From the NCBI GenBank assembly GCA_029448655.1, contig JACCLO010000010.1, forward strand, positions 1,426,001 through 1,490,000: 64,000 nucleotides of DNA, given 5' to 3'. This DNA is from Wolfiporia cocos. Lineage: Eukaryota; Basidiomycota; Agaricomycetes; Polyporales; Phaeolaceae. Numbering within the stretch: the first letter of the stretch is position 1; every line of letters begins with the position of its first letter. Below the pieces are notes generated by a model that was not told the origin of the DNA, ran no database searches, and saw nothing but the letters and a program-made list of their open reading frames with translations. Shown piece by piece: positions 1 through 10,469 of the stretch. The position numbers were made by a program, and so were the translations under genes.

Positions 1-792
1 GGCATGACACGACAACGGGTCAACCGCATGGCCATCGCTGCAGACAGAGGCGCCGTCATCACAGACCGCGCAAGAATAGCGGCGGATAACGAGCGCCTTT
101 CGATGCCGGAACCGGTGGCGACCACAGCCTGGTTCAATGGATCTAGTTTTGAATGCATCATTTGCCATCGCACATGCCAGTCACTCGTTGGCCTCAACAG
201 ACATCTCCGAAGTCCCGCACATTCGGAGAAGATTTTCAAATGTCCGCGGCAATGGTCTGGCTGCGGGAAGACGTTCAACACGCTGAGTGGGCTGGTGCAG
301 CATGTGGAGAGCGGTGTGTGCGGCGTGCGTAGGTTCGCGCCTGAAGTGAGCTCTGGTGGTGGCGAGAGGCTTCAGATATCCTTCCTGGACGATGAGACGA
401 CGGGTCGCACCTCTGGCACGTCGCAGCACCCCCTTCGCACGGAATCAGCAGGCTCTTCGTCTCCCTCCTATACGCAACGCAGTGCATATGAAGAACCGTG
501 ACAGAGCTTCTCAGAGCCACGCAGCCATGTACCTGTCGCCTCCCTGCAATCCGGCACCTACACGTATCAGCGCCCCCAGCAACCCAGCATCCCCACCTAC
601 CAGCACTCTCAACAGTCGTCTTCTTGTGGCATGATCGTACGCGCAGTCATCACCATAACAATTTTGTTCTGGAGCATAAAATTCCTAGCCGTCGTCGTAG
701 CAGTTTCGTTGGGGAGTGTAATCTTATCCGCCATCCTCATATCATGTATTTATAGTCTACTAGTTCGTGTTGGGCGCCGACTGATGCACTGA
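1..792 (+). pseudogene. C2H2 zinc-finger gene copy 1 (5' cut by window edge, internal stop)
   Basis: Third-to-last-exon equivalent of the two complete paralogues at 3650-5138 and 6433-7907; the 5' part lies outside the window. The visible frame opens in the linker that starts MTRQRVNRMA. It then carries a C2H2 finger (YECIICHRTC-type, here FECIICHRTC) and a C2HC finger (FKCPRQWSGCGK ... HVESGVC), followed by a Ser/Thr/Pro/Tyr-rich stretch. An in-frame TGA lies at 499-501, where copy 3 has CAA. Beyond it the same frame stays open to TGA at 790-792 and still encodes the hydrophobic tail seen in copy 3. The break is therefore a point nonsense change, not a frameshift. If translated to 501 only, the product lacks its putative membrane anchor. 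Alternatives are stop readthrough (TGA followed by C) or an intron removing the stop; no good splice pair is obvious. Confidence 0.7.
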
Positions 793-1289
793 TTCAGTAT
801 CACATAGTTATTCGGCTCGCATACCCCTTCTCATACTAGGTTAACTCCCCTCGTTGCATGGTCGTGTTGAGCTCTCTGGACTGTGGCGCTATCATCCGCA
901 GTGTGGTCCAGGATATGCCATGATCGTTCTGTCAATATTCCAGACGGATCAGTTTTATGTAAAAAGGCTGCTTATCTTGGCTAACACTATTTGTTCGGAT
1001 ACCTGTGAGAGGTTATATCGTATTCATTGTTTAGTCACTACGCGAAAGCCATGGACTCGCGAGGTCGCTGCCCATGAGTCGAGATGTGGCGTATGTGCTC
1101 TCGAGCTTTCCAGATCATTTCTCGATCGCGAAATGACTTACGATGAATCATGCCGGCTGTTATCATCGTGCACCAGGAAGGTTTCTGTCGGCCGGAGGCG
1201 GCCGCACATAGCAGCTGTGATCAAAATTTACCTGTCGTCCAATGGATATGAGGCACGTGATCAGCAATCAGTCTTCGCCATAATTAATA
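793..1289. other. 3' flank of zinc-finger copy 1, part of the duplicated unit
   Basis: No credible gene. The stretch from about 918 (CGTTCTGTCAATATTCCAGA) is clearly related to 8180-8340 downstream of zinc-finger copy 3, and more weakly to 5445-5520 downstream of copy 2. The tandem duplication therefore included 3' flanking DNA and not only the coding region. The 149-codon open frame at 854-1303 is not kept in the related flanks. Confidence 0.6.
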
Positions 1290-2986
1290 CTTCGAAAGCC
1301 TAATTCGGAAAGCCGCCTTTCCGATCTGGTCGGCGCTTCGTTTTTGTCTTCCGCGCAATTGTCGCGAGTCTTCCACTGCTCCGCTTCAGCTTCAGCGTTG
1401 TCTATCTCCGACCGTACCACAGGCACCGGGTGGCAATTATGTGATCTTGATTTCATGTTGCAACGCGATCGCTCGTGTTCCCAGCAGATACCCGTGTCGC
1501 TCCGTTCGAGGCTGAGACTCGCCGCCCGGGAGAGCGGCGTGTGATTCTGTCCAGCTCCCTGGTGAAATGGAAAATATCATAGCGTGAGTGCGGCCGCTTT
1601 CGGATCGCGAAGCTGGCTGATTCAACCGCGGATCCACGGCACGGCATCCGTCTGCTCCACCCCCGCCCGACTATCCAGGCTCGAAATGAACGCAACAGCG
1701 CCTGGTTGACATGCAGACAGACAAGTGGCTCGCACTATCCTTCATTCTCACCAAGCTACGTGCTATAGCGAACGCAGTATGCGGCTCTAGACCTATCTCG
1801 CGCAGGGCTTATTCAAATCCCTCAATATGCGGCGTTTTCGCGGCCTGCGGCTCGACGTATCCGGTGCATGAGTGGCTCCGCGCTCAAGGTGGACATTGCA
1901 AGGTTGCGGGGCGCGCACGCTAGCCGAGGGCGGTGGCGCGTCTCGCCGCCGTGGCTCAGCCGCAATCTGAAATGCAGATGCGGCGGCAAATGCTTACTGT
2001 TGGTCGCCTGTTCTCCGATGCACCCCATTCCATCCGCGCTATTGGAGTGGTGCATCTGACTGGTGCGCCGCTCACGCCTCGTGAGGTCGTAGTGGCACAT
2101 TTCACCGCGTTAGCTGATCGTGCATGTGGACCGCTCTTTCTACGGCCTCGGCGCTGAGCTCCAATGCGGTATGACGGATGGGATAGGCTTCCAAGAGCCC
2201 CATATCCACACATGCAAGCGCACATACCGATCTCTCCGCCATGACCATGACGGCGCACATCCCCATCAACCATAACAGCCCATAAACGACAACAGTCGTC
2301 GGCGCCGTGTGGGGCCGTGGGCAACGGACGTCTAGATCCGTGCATCGTGACGTCGCGCGGGCAGGACCTCCGGGACTGCACGCGTCAGCACCGCGCTCGC
2401 GGGCGCGCAGCGCATCACCTACATTCTCGGCTCGTGGGCGCCATCACAGCCATGGCCACAATCATCGTGACGACGCCGCGCCGGCGTCGGAAGATTGCTA
2501 AGGGCGTGCTGGCGCCCCCAGCGCATGACCTGACGCGTGCGCACGCCGGTCGCCGGGCACCGCACGCGGGCGCAGGCGCAGTGCGCTGCGGTCGCGGGTC
2601 ATGCTGACTTGTCTTGTAGCGCGCGCTCGCGGGTGCCTGTGGCTGGCGGCGGACGTGCGCGCACAGTGCACGGTGCGCGAATCGAGCGTGCTTATAGGTG
2701 CGGGCGTGCAGACTTTTACTGTGTCCGAGGCACGGTCGGCCGGGCATGGTGCCTCGCAGTCTTGGGCGAGAATCGGACCACTAGCACCCAGCTCCACAGC
2801 GCCGTACCGAGGCTATCTGCTCCGACCAGGCCAGTGATGAGCCAACTGCCGGGCGATGGTGGAGAACACCGCATCAGGCGCCCTTCCCTGCGGCAGAGAG
2901 GATTAGCACGGGACGGCGTGCGTTGCTCCTCGTGCCCAATGGCAGCGTGCCCGTGGCTCGGGGCGCTCTGCGCGCCAGGACACGCA
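1290..2986. repeat. GC-rich repeat copy A (one internal unit)
   Basis: A GC-rich block of about 1.7 kb that recurs as copy B (8835-10460) and copy C (14108-15746). Shared landmarks in order: TTCGAAAGCC followed by a Cys/Ser-codon-like stretch, GCGCCTGGTTGAC, CAGACAGACAAGTGGCT, TATCTCGCGCAGG, AATGCAGATGCGGCGGCAAA, the tandem unit, then GTGCAGACTTTTACTGTGTC. Copy A holds one unit (about 2023-2170) that begins CCATTCCATCC and ends near CGGCGCTGAG. Many open frames cross it on both strands because of GC content. The longest, such as 2537-3178 (+), are not kept between copies. I see no terminal inverted repeats, target-site duplications or transposase. Function unknown. Confidence 0.8.
2023..2170. 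repeat. Single copy of the ~150-170 bp internal unit in repeat A
   Basis: Begins CCATTCCATCCGCGCTATTG, continues through GGTGCATCTGACTGGTGC and CATTTCACCGCG, and ends GGACCGCTCTTTCTACGGCC with CGGCGCTGAG. The same unit occurs twice in repeat B and three times in repeat C. Confidence 0.75.
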
Positions 2987-3649
2987 AGAAGGCCATCGTT
3001 GAGGCCTGATGTAGCGCGTAGGCAGGAGGATACTTTGAAAAGATCCGCGAAGCAATTAAAAAAAGGAACTACATGCATGGCCGAGTGTGAACTCTTGGTC
3101 GGAGTTTCCTTAATACATTGCCTGGAGTATTCCGTGCGGCATATAGCCACTCGTCTTGCTGTACTAGGGTACGTATAGGCTACTATGTAATGTCAATGAT
3201 GCAGGGATGTGCGCGGAGCTGTGTATAATCGAGATCGGAGTAAGCTGGGATCTCGAGATTGCAGTGGTGCGCCCATCCACACGTGCGCGTGAGCGATGCG
3301 GTGGCGGTGGCGAAGCTGAAGCGGTCGAGCTTCGCTTTTCCCTAACGCATACTGATTGCGACCAGGTGGCGCGACCTCGAGCTTTCCTGGCTTTGGATCG
3401 TGTCGCATTTGCTCGCATCCAAGGCAGGGATCACAATATCTGTGCAACTTACAGCGGGGTTCGAGCTTCATAGTCCGAGCGAGTAGCAGGAGACTGATTG
3501 GAGAGACAAGCAGTAAGCAGCAACATCGGTCTCGGTTTGGTAATCACATCCTACTCGGATTGAGAGAACTACTGCTTATGGCCTTTCAAAACGGATGATA
3601 GGATATGAGAGGGTTCTAATCCTTATGTTTTTATAGGTCTATTGTGGCA
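2987..3649. other. Intergenic, upstream region of zinc-finger copy 2
   Basis: The stretch 3228-3480 resembles 5993-6240 upstream of copy 3 (shared CGAGATCGCAGTG, CGAAGCTGAA, GGCGCGACCTC). The 5' flank was therefore duplicated together with the gene. An AG acceptor-like site with a pyrimidine tract lies just before each start (TTTTTATAG at about 3636; CTACTCTCTAG at about 6420). This suggests a 5' UTR intron or an unseen first coding exon in both copies. Confidence 0.5.
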
Positions 3650-5138
3650 ATGCCACTGTTCCGATGTGATCCCTGCGGATCCTACTTTGAGTCTGTACAC
3701 GCCCTTCAGAATCATGGCAAGACCTCTCCGCGACATGTGGTCGACTATGGGCGCAGGTGCCTACAATGCGGCAGCGTATACTCTTCACCGGCATCTTTGA
3801 TTCAGCACTACGTCGAGAGCCCACTCCACTATTACTGCTCTCAATGTAATGAGCACTTCGATCGGGACAGTGATTATATGTCACACAAGCTCTACAGGCA
3901 CAATGGATCGAACGCAGTGCGCGATGTTTCTATATTGTCCTGCTTTCCTACTCACAACGCCATAGGCCCCGAACAACGTCAACAGTAATGTCTCGCCGAA
4001 TGCAAGTTGGTACTGTACCGAATGCAATCTGGTTTTTCAAAGCCGAAAAGATCTCTATACGCACTGGAAATCGTTTACACATGCCGCTCAACAGTACACA
4101 TGTCCAGGGAATGACTGTAGTAAGACATTCGGTACACCTTCGGCCGTCATCCAGCATCTAGAATCTGGTGCTTGTGCTTCGGGCATGACGAGACTGGGGG
4201 TCAATCGCATGGCTATCGCTGCAGACAGAGGCGCCGTCATCACAGACCGCGCAAGAATAGCGGCGGATAACGAGCGCCTTTCGATGCCGGAATCGGTGGC
4301 GACCACAGCCTGGTTCAATGGATCCAGTTACGAATGCATCATTTGCCATCGCACATGCCGGACCCTCGTCGGCCTCAACAGACATCTCCAGAGTCCGGCG
4401 CATTCGGAGAAGATATTCAAATGTCCGCGGCAATGGTCTGGCTGCGGGAAGGCGTTCAACACGCTGAGTGGGCTGGTGCAGCATGTGGAGAGTGGCGTGT
4501 GCGGCGTGCGTAAGTTCGCGCCTGAATTGAGCCCTGGCAGTGGCGGGAGGCCACAGTTATCCCTTCACGAAGAGACGTCGAGTCGCACCTCGCTCACCGA
4601 TACGCAACGCGTCACGTCGCAACGCACTCAGCAAACCCTTCCCACGAAGCCAGCAGATTATTCATCTCCCTCCCATACTCGACGCAAGACATATGCAGAA
4701 TCACTACAGCGTTCTCCTGGGACAGCCAGCAGTATACCCTCCGCCTCCCCGACGAGCTATTTGCCTCCTGCCTCCTCACAATCAACCACAACTACGTATC
4801 AGCGTTCTCAACAATCTAGCACCTATACATATCAGCACCCCCAGCACTCTACCAATTCTACCTATCGAAGCCCTCAGCAGCCCTACGGAGGAAATGGGAG
4901 CTATACATCCACTCGTACTCAGGATCGGAACTATACATCTTCGGCCTCCCCACTATCAAGCGCCTATACGCATCAGCGTTCTCAGCAATCTAGCACCTAT
5001 ACGTATCAGCAGTCCTACGGTCCGAATGGGAGCTATCCTCGCGAGGAAGAAGAGGAGGAATTATATTCCTGGAGCACAATCATTACAGGCGCCGCCGTAG
5101 TAGCTGCTATTTATTGCATTCGACGGTTGCTTCGCTGA
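3650..5138 (+). CDS. Multi-finger C2H2 protein with C-terminal membrane anchor, copy 2
   Basis: Two exons, 3650-3916 and 3966-5138, with a 49-nt phase-0 intron, give about 479 aa. The start is the ATG at 3650 (MPLFRCDPC), matching copy 3 exactly in exon-1 length (267 nt). Seven finger-like modules are visible: three in exon 1 (about 4-28, 34-58, 61-85) and four in exon 2 (about 105-129, 132-160, 212-237, 241-270). Two of them end in Cys instead of the last His (HLESGAC, HVESGVC). Residues 270-450 are low complexity, rich in Ser, Tyr, Gln, Thr and Pro, with repeated YTYQ/SSTYTYQ motifs. A Glu-rich patch follows, then a single hydrophobic segment of about 20 residues (IITGAAVVAAIYCI) with a basic end RRLLR. 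This looks like a tail anchor. The family's function is not known to me. DNA or RNA binding with membrane tethering is inference. Confidence 0.8.
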
Positions 5139-6432
5139 TACAGTGCATTCAATCAGGCCTCATTGTCATTTTACCCGCATACCCCTGTTTACGTTTTTGA
5201 ATCCCCTCCTAACATGATCGTGTTGAGTCCTGCTATCGTCTTGTCTGTGCCGATGTCGCTCGCTCTATGCTGTGTTGAATTCCCTCGTTTCACGCTCCGT
5301 GCTGTACGCTCTCTGCTTGTTCCCTCGTTGCATGCTCTGTGCTGTACTATATTGAATCCACTCGTCGCGTTCCAATGCATTGTCCGCCAGACATGTGGTG
5401 GTACTACCCTCGAACATGATCCATAAATTCATAGCAATTACCAAAATGATCTTGTCAGATTCCAGACTGCTTTATCTTCACTTCATATCGTCACATTGTT
5501 TTCATGAGTACCTGTATTACCGTACGTAGATAGTGGGTCTTGGAGCATAAATCGAAACGCACAAGGTCAACGCATACGTTTCTCCTCGAGCTTTAGGGTA
5601 GGTCTACAGTTACATTTTTCTTATTCACTTGTGTTCGTCGTGGGGATACAAGACAAAGTGTCTGATCCGGATGTCCCCGATCCCACAGTGCCTTTAATTA
5701 CATTCAATATACAATCATCTCAATGGCTCTCAAGATTATCACATCTATGTTGATAGCATCAGGGCCCAACCGAATCCGACTACTTCCGTTGAACAGCGAT
5801 CTCCACCGGAGGAGTATCCCATAAAAGCGGGCGTACGACAATTTTGGATCCCTACTCGCAAAGAAGCATTGCGCCAATGAATGGATTATGATACTGTAGC
5901 TGCTTTATTTTCTGTTTGATGCGTACTGCATGCACCGATTTGCCCGGTCTTACTGCCTTATGGTTTTATTGCGCCACGGAGCGGGTGTGTATCGAGATCG
6001 CAGTGATCGCAGTAGCGGATCTTGACCACACGCACCACACGTGAGCGCGTAACCGATGCCGGCGGCGAAGCTGAAATTCGGCGGGACCTCGCTTGGTTTC
6101 GAATGCACACAGTTTGCACTAGGCGGCGCGACCTCAAGCTTTTCCGACTACGGACTGTGTCGCATTTGCCTGCTTTCAAGGCAGGTATCACAAAATCTGT
6201 GAAGCCTACAGCGGAGACCTGGCTTCATAGCTTCATAGTCCAGGTGAGTGGTGGCAGATCGGTTAGGGCACAGGCAACCAGGAGCGACACTACGTACTAC
6301 ATGGGTCTCGAAGGCATATGTTTGGGTATCACATCCTGCTCGGGAATAAGAAATATTGCTGCCCTATGCATCTCAGAATGGATCATCAGCATTCTAACCC
6401 TTTTCATCCTACTCTCTAGGCTTGTTGTGTCA
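5139..6432. other. Intergenic between zinc-finger copies 2 and 3
   Basis: No credible gene. 5160-5400 is T-rich with repeated TTCCCTCGTT and GCTCTGTGCTGTA elements. Related diverged motifs lie at 8020-8090 after copy 3. The stretch 5993-6240 matches the upstream flank of copy 2. The open frame 6022-6432 that runs into copy 3 is accidental: its counterpart in copy 2 is interrupted. Confidence 0.5.
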
Positions 6433-7907
6433 ATGGTACTGTTCCGGTGCGATCCCTGCGGATTCTACTTTGAATCCGTACGCGCTCTTCAAAATCACGG
6501 CAAAACCTCTCCGCAGCATGCAAGCGTCTTCGGACGCAGGTGCCCACAGTGCAACATTGTTTATCCTTCATCAAGTTCTCTGATTCGTCACTACATCGAG
6601 AGCTCATCCCATCATTACTGCTCTTACTGTAATGAGCACTTCGAGACCGTCAATGATTTTATTCTACACAACTCCAACAGACACAATGGGTCTGATACGG
6701 TATGCCACTTCTCCGTAACATATATCTCTTCATTTCCAATAGCGCGCTATAGAACTTCGACAGCGTAAACAATGATGACACAACGCACACAATCTGGTAC
6801 TGTATCGAATGCGATCTGGCTTTCCAAAGCCGGAGCGATCTCTATACACATTGGAAATCAACCACGCACACCACCCAGCAATACACGTGTCCAGGGAATG
6901 ACTGCAGCAAAGCGTTCGGTACACCTTCGGCCGTCATCCAGCATCTAGAATCTAGCGCTTGTGCTTCGGGCATGACACGACAGCGGGTCAACCGCATGAC
7001 TATCGCTGCAGACAGAGGCGCCGTCATCACAGACCGCGCAAGAATAGCGGCGGATAACGAGCGCCTTTCGATGCCGGAATCGGTGGCGACCACAGCCTGG
7101 TTCAACGGATCTAGTTATGAATGCATCATTTGCCATCGCACATGCCGGACTCTCGTCGGCCTGAACAGACATCTCCGGAGTCCGGCGCATTCGGAGAAGA
7201 TTTTCAAATGTCCGCGGCAATGGTCTGGCTGCGGGAAGACATTCAACACGCTGAGTGGGCTGGTGCAGCATGTGGAGAGTGGCGTGTGCGGCGTGCGTAA
7301 GTTCGCGCCTGAATTGAGCCCTGGAGGTGGCGGGAGGCTTCAGATATCCTTCCCGGACGAGGAGACGACGGGTCACATCCCTGGCACGTCGCAGTACACT
7401 CCGCAACCCCTTCGTACGGAATCAGCAGGCTATTCATCTTCCTCTTATCCTGGACGCAGGACATATGCCGAATCAATACAGAGCTTCCCTGGGGCAGCCA
7501 GTAATATATCCTTCGCCTCCTCGACGAAGTACTCGTCTCCTGCCTTCTCACAATCAAATACCTATACTCGACGCAGTACATATGGAGAACTGCAACAGAG
7601 CTTCCCAGAGCCACGCAGCTATACACCTGCCGCCTCCCTGATACCCAACACCTACGTGACGTATCAGCGCCTCCAGCAGCCCAGCATCCCCACCTATCGG
7701 CGCTCTCAAGAGTCGTGTTCTTGTGGCACGATCGTGTGCATCGTCATCACTCTAACAGTTCTTTTCTGGAGCATAGTCTTCTCGGCCATCGTCGTAGCAG
7801 TTTGGCTGGGGGGTGCAATCTTATCCGCCATCGTCATATCAATTATTTATCGTCTACTAAAAGCAGTTGTTTATCATGTACTACTTGGACGCCAATCAAG
7901 GTACTGA
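6433..7907 (+). CDS. Multi-finger C2H2 protein with hydrophobic C-terminus, copy 3
   Basis: Two exons, 6433-6699 and 6753-7907, with a 53-nt phase-0 intron, give about 473 aa. Start ATG at 6433 (MVLFRCDPC). It has the same seven finger-like modules as copy 2, including WYCIECDLAF, YTCPGNDCSKAF ending HLESSAC, YECIICHRTC and FKCPRQWSGCGK ending HVESGVC. A Ser/Tyr/Pro/Thr-rich region (about 275-410) follows. Then comes a long hydrophobic tail (about 413-470) with two to three potential membrane segments (CIVITLTVLFWSIVF, AIVVAVWLGGAILSAIVISII). The tail is longer than in copy 2 and shared with copy 1. The central exon-2 block from MTRQRVNRM to HVESGVC is almost identical at the DNA level in all three copies, while exon 1 and the tails have diverged. 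Molecular role unknown. Confidence 0.8.
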
Positions 7908-8834
7908 CTCAGTACCTCATGGTCATACCCCTTCTCATACTGTTAACTCTCTTCGTTACATGGTCGTGTGGAGTTCTCGTTGTCTGGTCTATGTTGGTTT
8001 CGCTTACTGCATGCTTGGTGTTGGTCTCCCTCGTTGTACGCTTTGTGTTGTCCTCTCTGCTAGTGTTCCTGTTGCTTTTCCTGTGCTGTAGCGAATTAAA
8101 TCGTCCCGTGCATCACCTGCCGCGCATGTGGCGCTCCTATCCACAGCGTGGTCCATGAATATTGAATTCGTACCGGCTGCCGTGATCGTTCTGTCAATAT
8201 TCCAGACAGATCAGTTTTCGATAAGGCTGGTTATTTTGGCTAGCACTCAGATACTTACACCGTATCTATTATATAGTCACTACGCCGAAGCTATGGTCCC
8301 ACGGTCGCCGCCCATTAGTTGAGATGTAACTCAAGTGCTTTCGCTTTCCGCTTGACTTCTCAACCGCGTGAACTGACCTGCGATGAAACATGTAGGCTAT
8401 AACGTGTGTTGACATGAAAGTCAGTGTGCTACGTGCAACAGCAGTGGTCAATAGAGGTGCTTTCGTAATGATAATTATGACTCGGCTTTTTACGAGGTGG
8501 TGCAGAAATTATGGAAACGAGGAGCTGTGGAGTGTGGCATCATTAATACCCCACAGGGTTTATAAGCAGGGTCTGTCGCCATTGCTGTTGGCTATGCTTT
8601 CGGTGTACGTTTTCGTACATCCGATGCGGCTTAACAGTACTTGGATACAGTTACTAGTATGCGTCGTCCAACCACTCCATCTCAAAAGTCGGGTAGTGGG
8701 GCTCAAAACATCGGCGCCATATCGTTAGCAAAACACCTCTGATAACAAAACATAATGCCCGTCATAGAGGAAGAAAATCTAGATTCACCTAGATTGCTGA
8801 AACACGTGATCGGCGATCAGTACACCATACTACT
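7908..8834. other. 3' flank of zinc-finger copy 3, part of the duplicated unit
   Basis: Contains the counterpart of the copy-1 3' flank (8180-8340 versus about 918-1100). Open frames 7867-8091 and 7715-8158 overlap the end of copy 3 in other frames and have no support. Nothing else recognised up to repeat B. Confidence 0.5.
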
Positions 8835-10460
8835 TCGAAAGCCTGATCCGGGAAGCCGCCTTCCCGATCTGGTCGGTGCTTCTGTTTTGTCTTCCGCGCA
8901 ATTGTCACGAGCCTTCCACTGCTCCGCTTCAGCTTCAGCGTTGCCTATCTCCGACCGTACCACAGGCACCGGGTGGCAATTATGTGATCTTGACTTCATG
9001 TTGCGACGCGATCGCTCGTGTTCCCAGCGTATCCTCGAGATACCCGTGTCGCCCCGTTCGACCCGGAGAGCGGCGAGTGATTCTGTTCAACTCTCTGGTG
9101 AATTGGAAAATAACGTGAGTGCGGCCACTTTCGGATCGCGAAGCTGGCTGATTCAACCGCGGATCCACGGCACGACATCCGTTTGCTCCACCCCCACCCG
9201 ACTATCCGGGCCCGAAATGAACGTAACAGCGCCTGGTTGATGGTTGACATGTAGACAGACAAGTGGCTCGCACTATCCTTCATTCTCACCAGGCTGCGTG
9301 CTATAGTGCGAGGCGCAGCGAACGCAGTATGCGGCCCTAGACCTATCTCGCGCAGGCTTATTCAAATCCCTCAAATATGCGGCGCCTGCGGCTCGACGTA
9401 TCCGGTGCACGAGTGGCCCTGCGCTCGAGGTGGACATTGCAAGGTTAGCGGAGCGCGCATGCTAGCCGACGGCGGAGGCGCGTCTCGCGGCTGTGGCTCA
9501 GCTGCAATCTGAAATGCAGATGCGGCGGCAAATGCTTACTGTTGGTCGCCTGTTCCCCGGTGCCTCCCATTCCATCCGCGCTATTGGAATGGTGCACTTG
9601 CCTGGTGTGCCGCTCACACCTCGTGAAGGCGTAGTGGCACATTTCACCGCGCTAGCTGATCGCGCATGTGGACCGCTCTTTCTACGACCCCGGCGCCGAG
9701 CTCTCATGCGGAAAATAGGCTGCTAATTCTCGACTACCTCCCATTCCATCCGGTCCTGCGCTATTGGAATGGTGCATCTGACTGGTGCGCTGCCCACGGC
9801 TCATGAAGGTGTAGTGGCACATTTCACCGCGCTAGTTGCTCGCGCATGTGGACCGCTCTTTCTACGACCCCGGCGCCGAGCCCCAATGCGGTACGACGGA
9901 CGGGCGAGCGGAAGATAGGCTGCCAAGAGCTCCACATCTGTCCACGCAAGCGCACATACCGATCTCTCCACCATGACCATGACGGCGCGTATCCCCATCA
10001 ACAATAACAGTCGTCGGCGACGTCAGGGGCCGCGGGCGACCAAAGCCCTGATCTGTACGCGTGACGTCGCGCGGGCAGGACCTCCGGGACTGCACACGTC
10101 AGCACCGCGCTCGCGGGCACGCGGCGCATCACTTACATTCTCGGCTCGCGGGCGCCATCACAGCCATGGGCCATGGCCACAATCATCCGGGTAGCTCGGC
10201 GCCGCGCGGCGTCGGCCGCGGACGATTGCTAAGGGTGTGCGGGCGCCCCAGCCCATGACTGGGTGTGCGCACGCCGGTCGCCGGTCGCCGGGCACCGCGC
10301 AGGAGTAGGCGTAGGCGCAGAGCGCTGCGGGCGCAGGTCGTGCGGACTTGTCTTGTGGCGCGCACGCTCGCGGGTGCCTGTGGCTGGCGGCGGACGTGCG
10401 CGCACGGTGCGCGAGATCGAGCGTGCTTATAGGTGCGAGCGTGCAGACTTCTACTGTGCC
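8835..10460. repeat. GC-rich repeat copy B (two internal units)
   Basis: Same order of landmarks as copy A. Homology to copy A also extends upstream of 8835 into the flank (CACGTGATC followed by GATCAGT in both). The tandem unit is present twice (about 9567-9716 and 9739-9900). The similarity to copies A and C stops near GTGCAGACTTCTACTGTGCC (about 10460). Immediately after this an SDR pseudogene begins in mid-gene. Confidence 0.8.
9567..9900. repeat. Two tandem ~160 bp units in repeat B
   Basis: Each unit begins CCATTCCATCC, contains CTATTGGAATGGTGCA and GGCACATTTCACCGCGCTAG, and ends GGACCGCTCTTTCTACGACC then CGGCGCCGAGC. The second unit has an extra GGTC near its start (CCATCCGGTCCTGCG), shared with units 2 and 3 of repeat C. 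Confidence 0.75.
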
Positions 10461-10469
10461 AGTCTACAC

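Noticed and set aside
1800..1835. tRNA-like B-box text (TTCAAATCCCTC) in the GC-rich repeats
   Set aside because: No matching A box, no cloverleaf and no acceptor stem can be drawn, so a tRNA or tRNA-derived SINE is not supported.
2537..3178. 213-codon open frame in repeat A
   Set aside because: Not conserved in copies B and C; typical chance frame in GC-rich sequence.
6945..7406. 153-codon minus-strand frame across zinc-finger copy 3
   Set aside because: Antisense shadow of the conserved finger block; the same frame appears antisense to copies 1 and 2 for the same reason.
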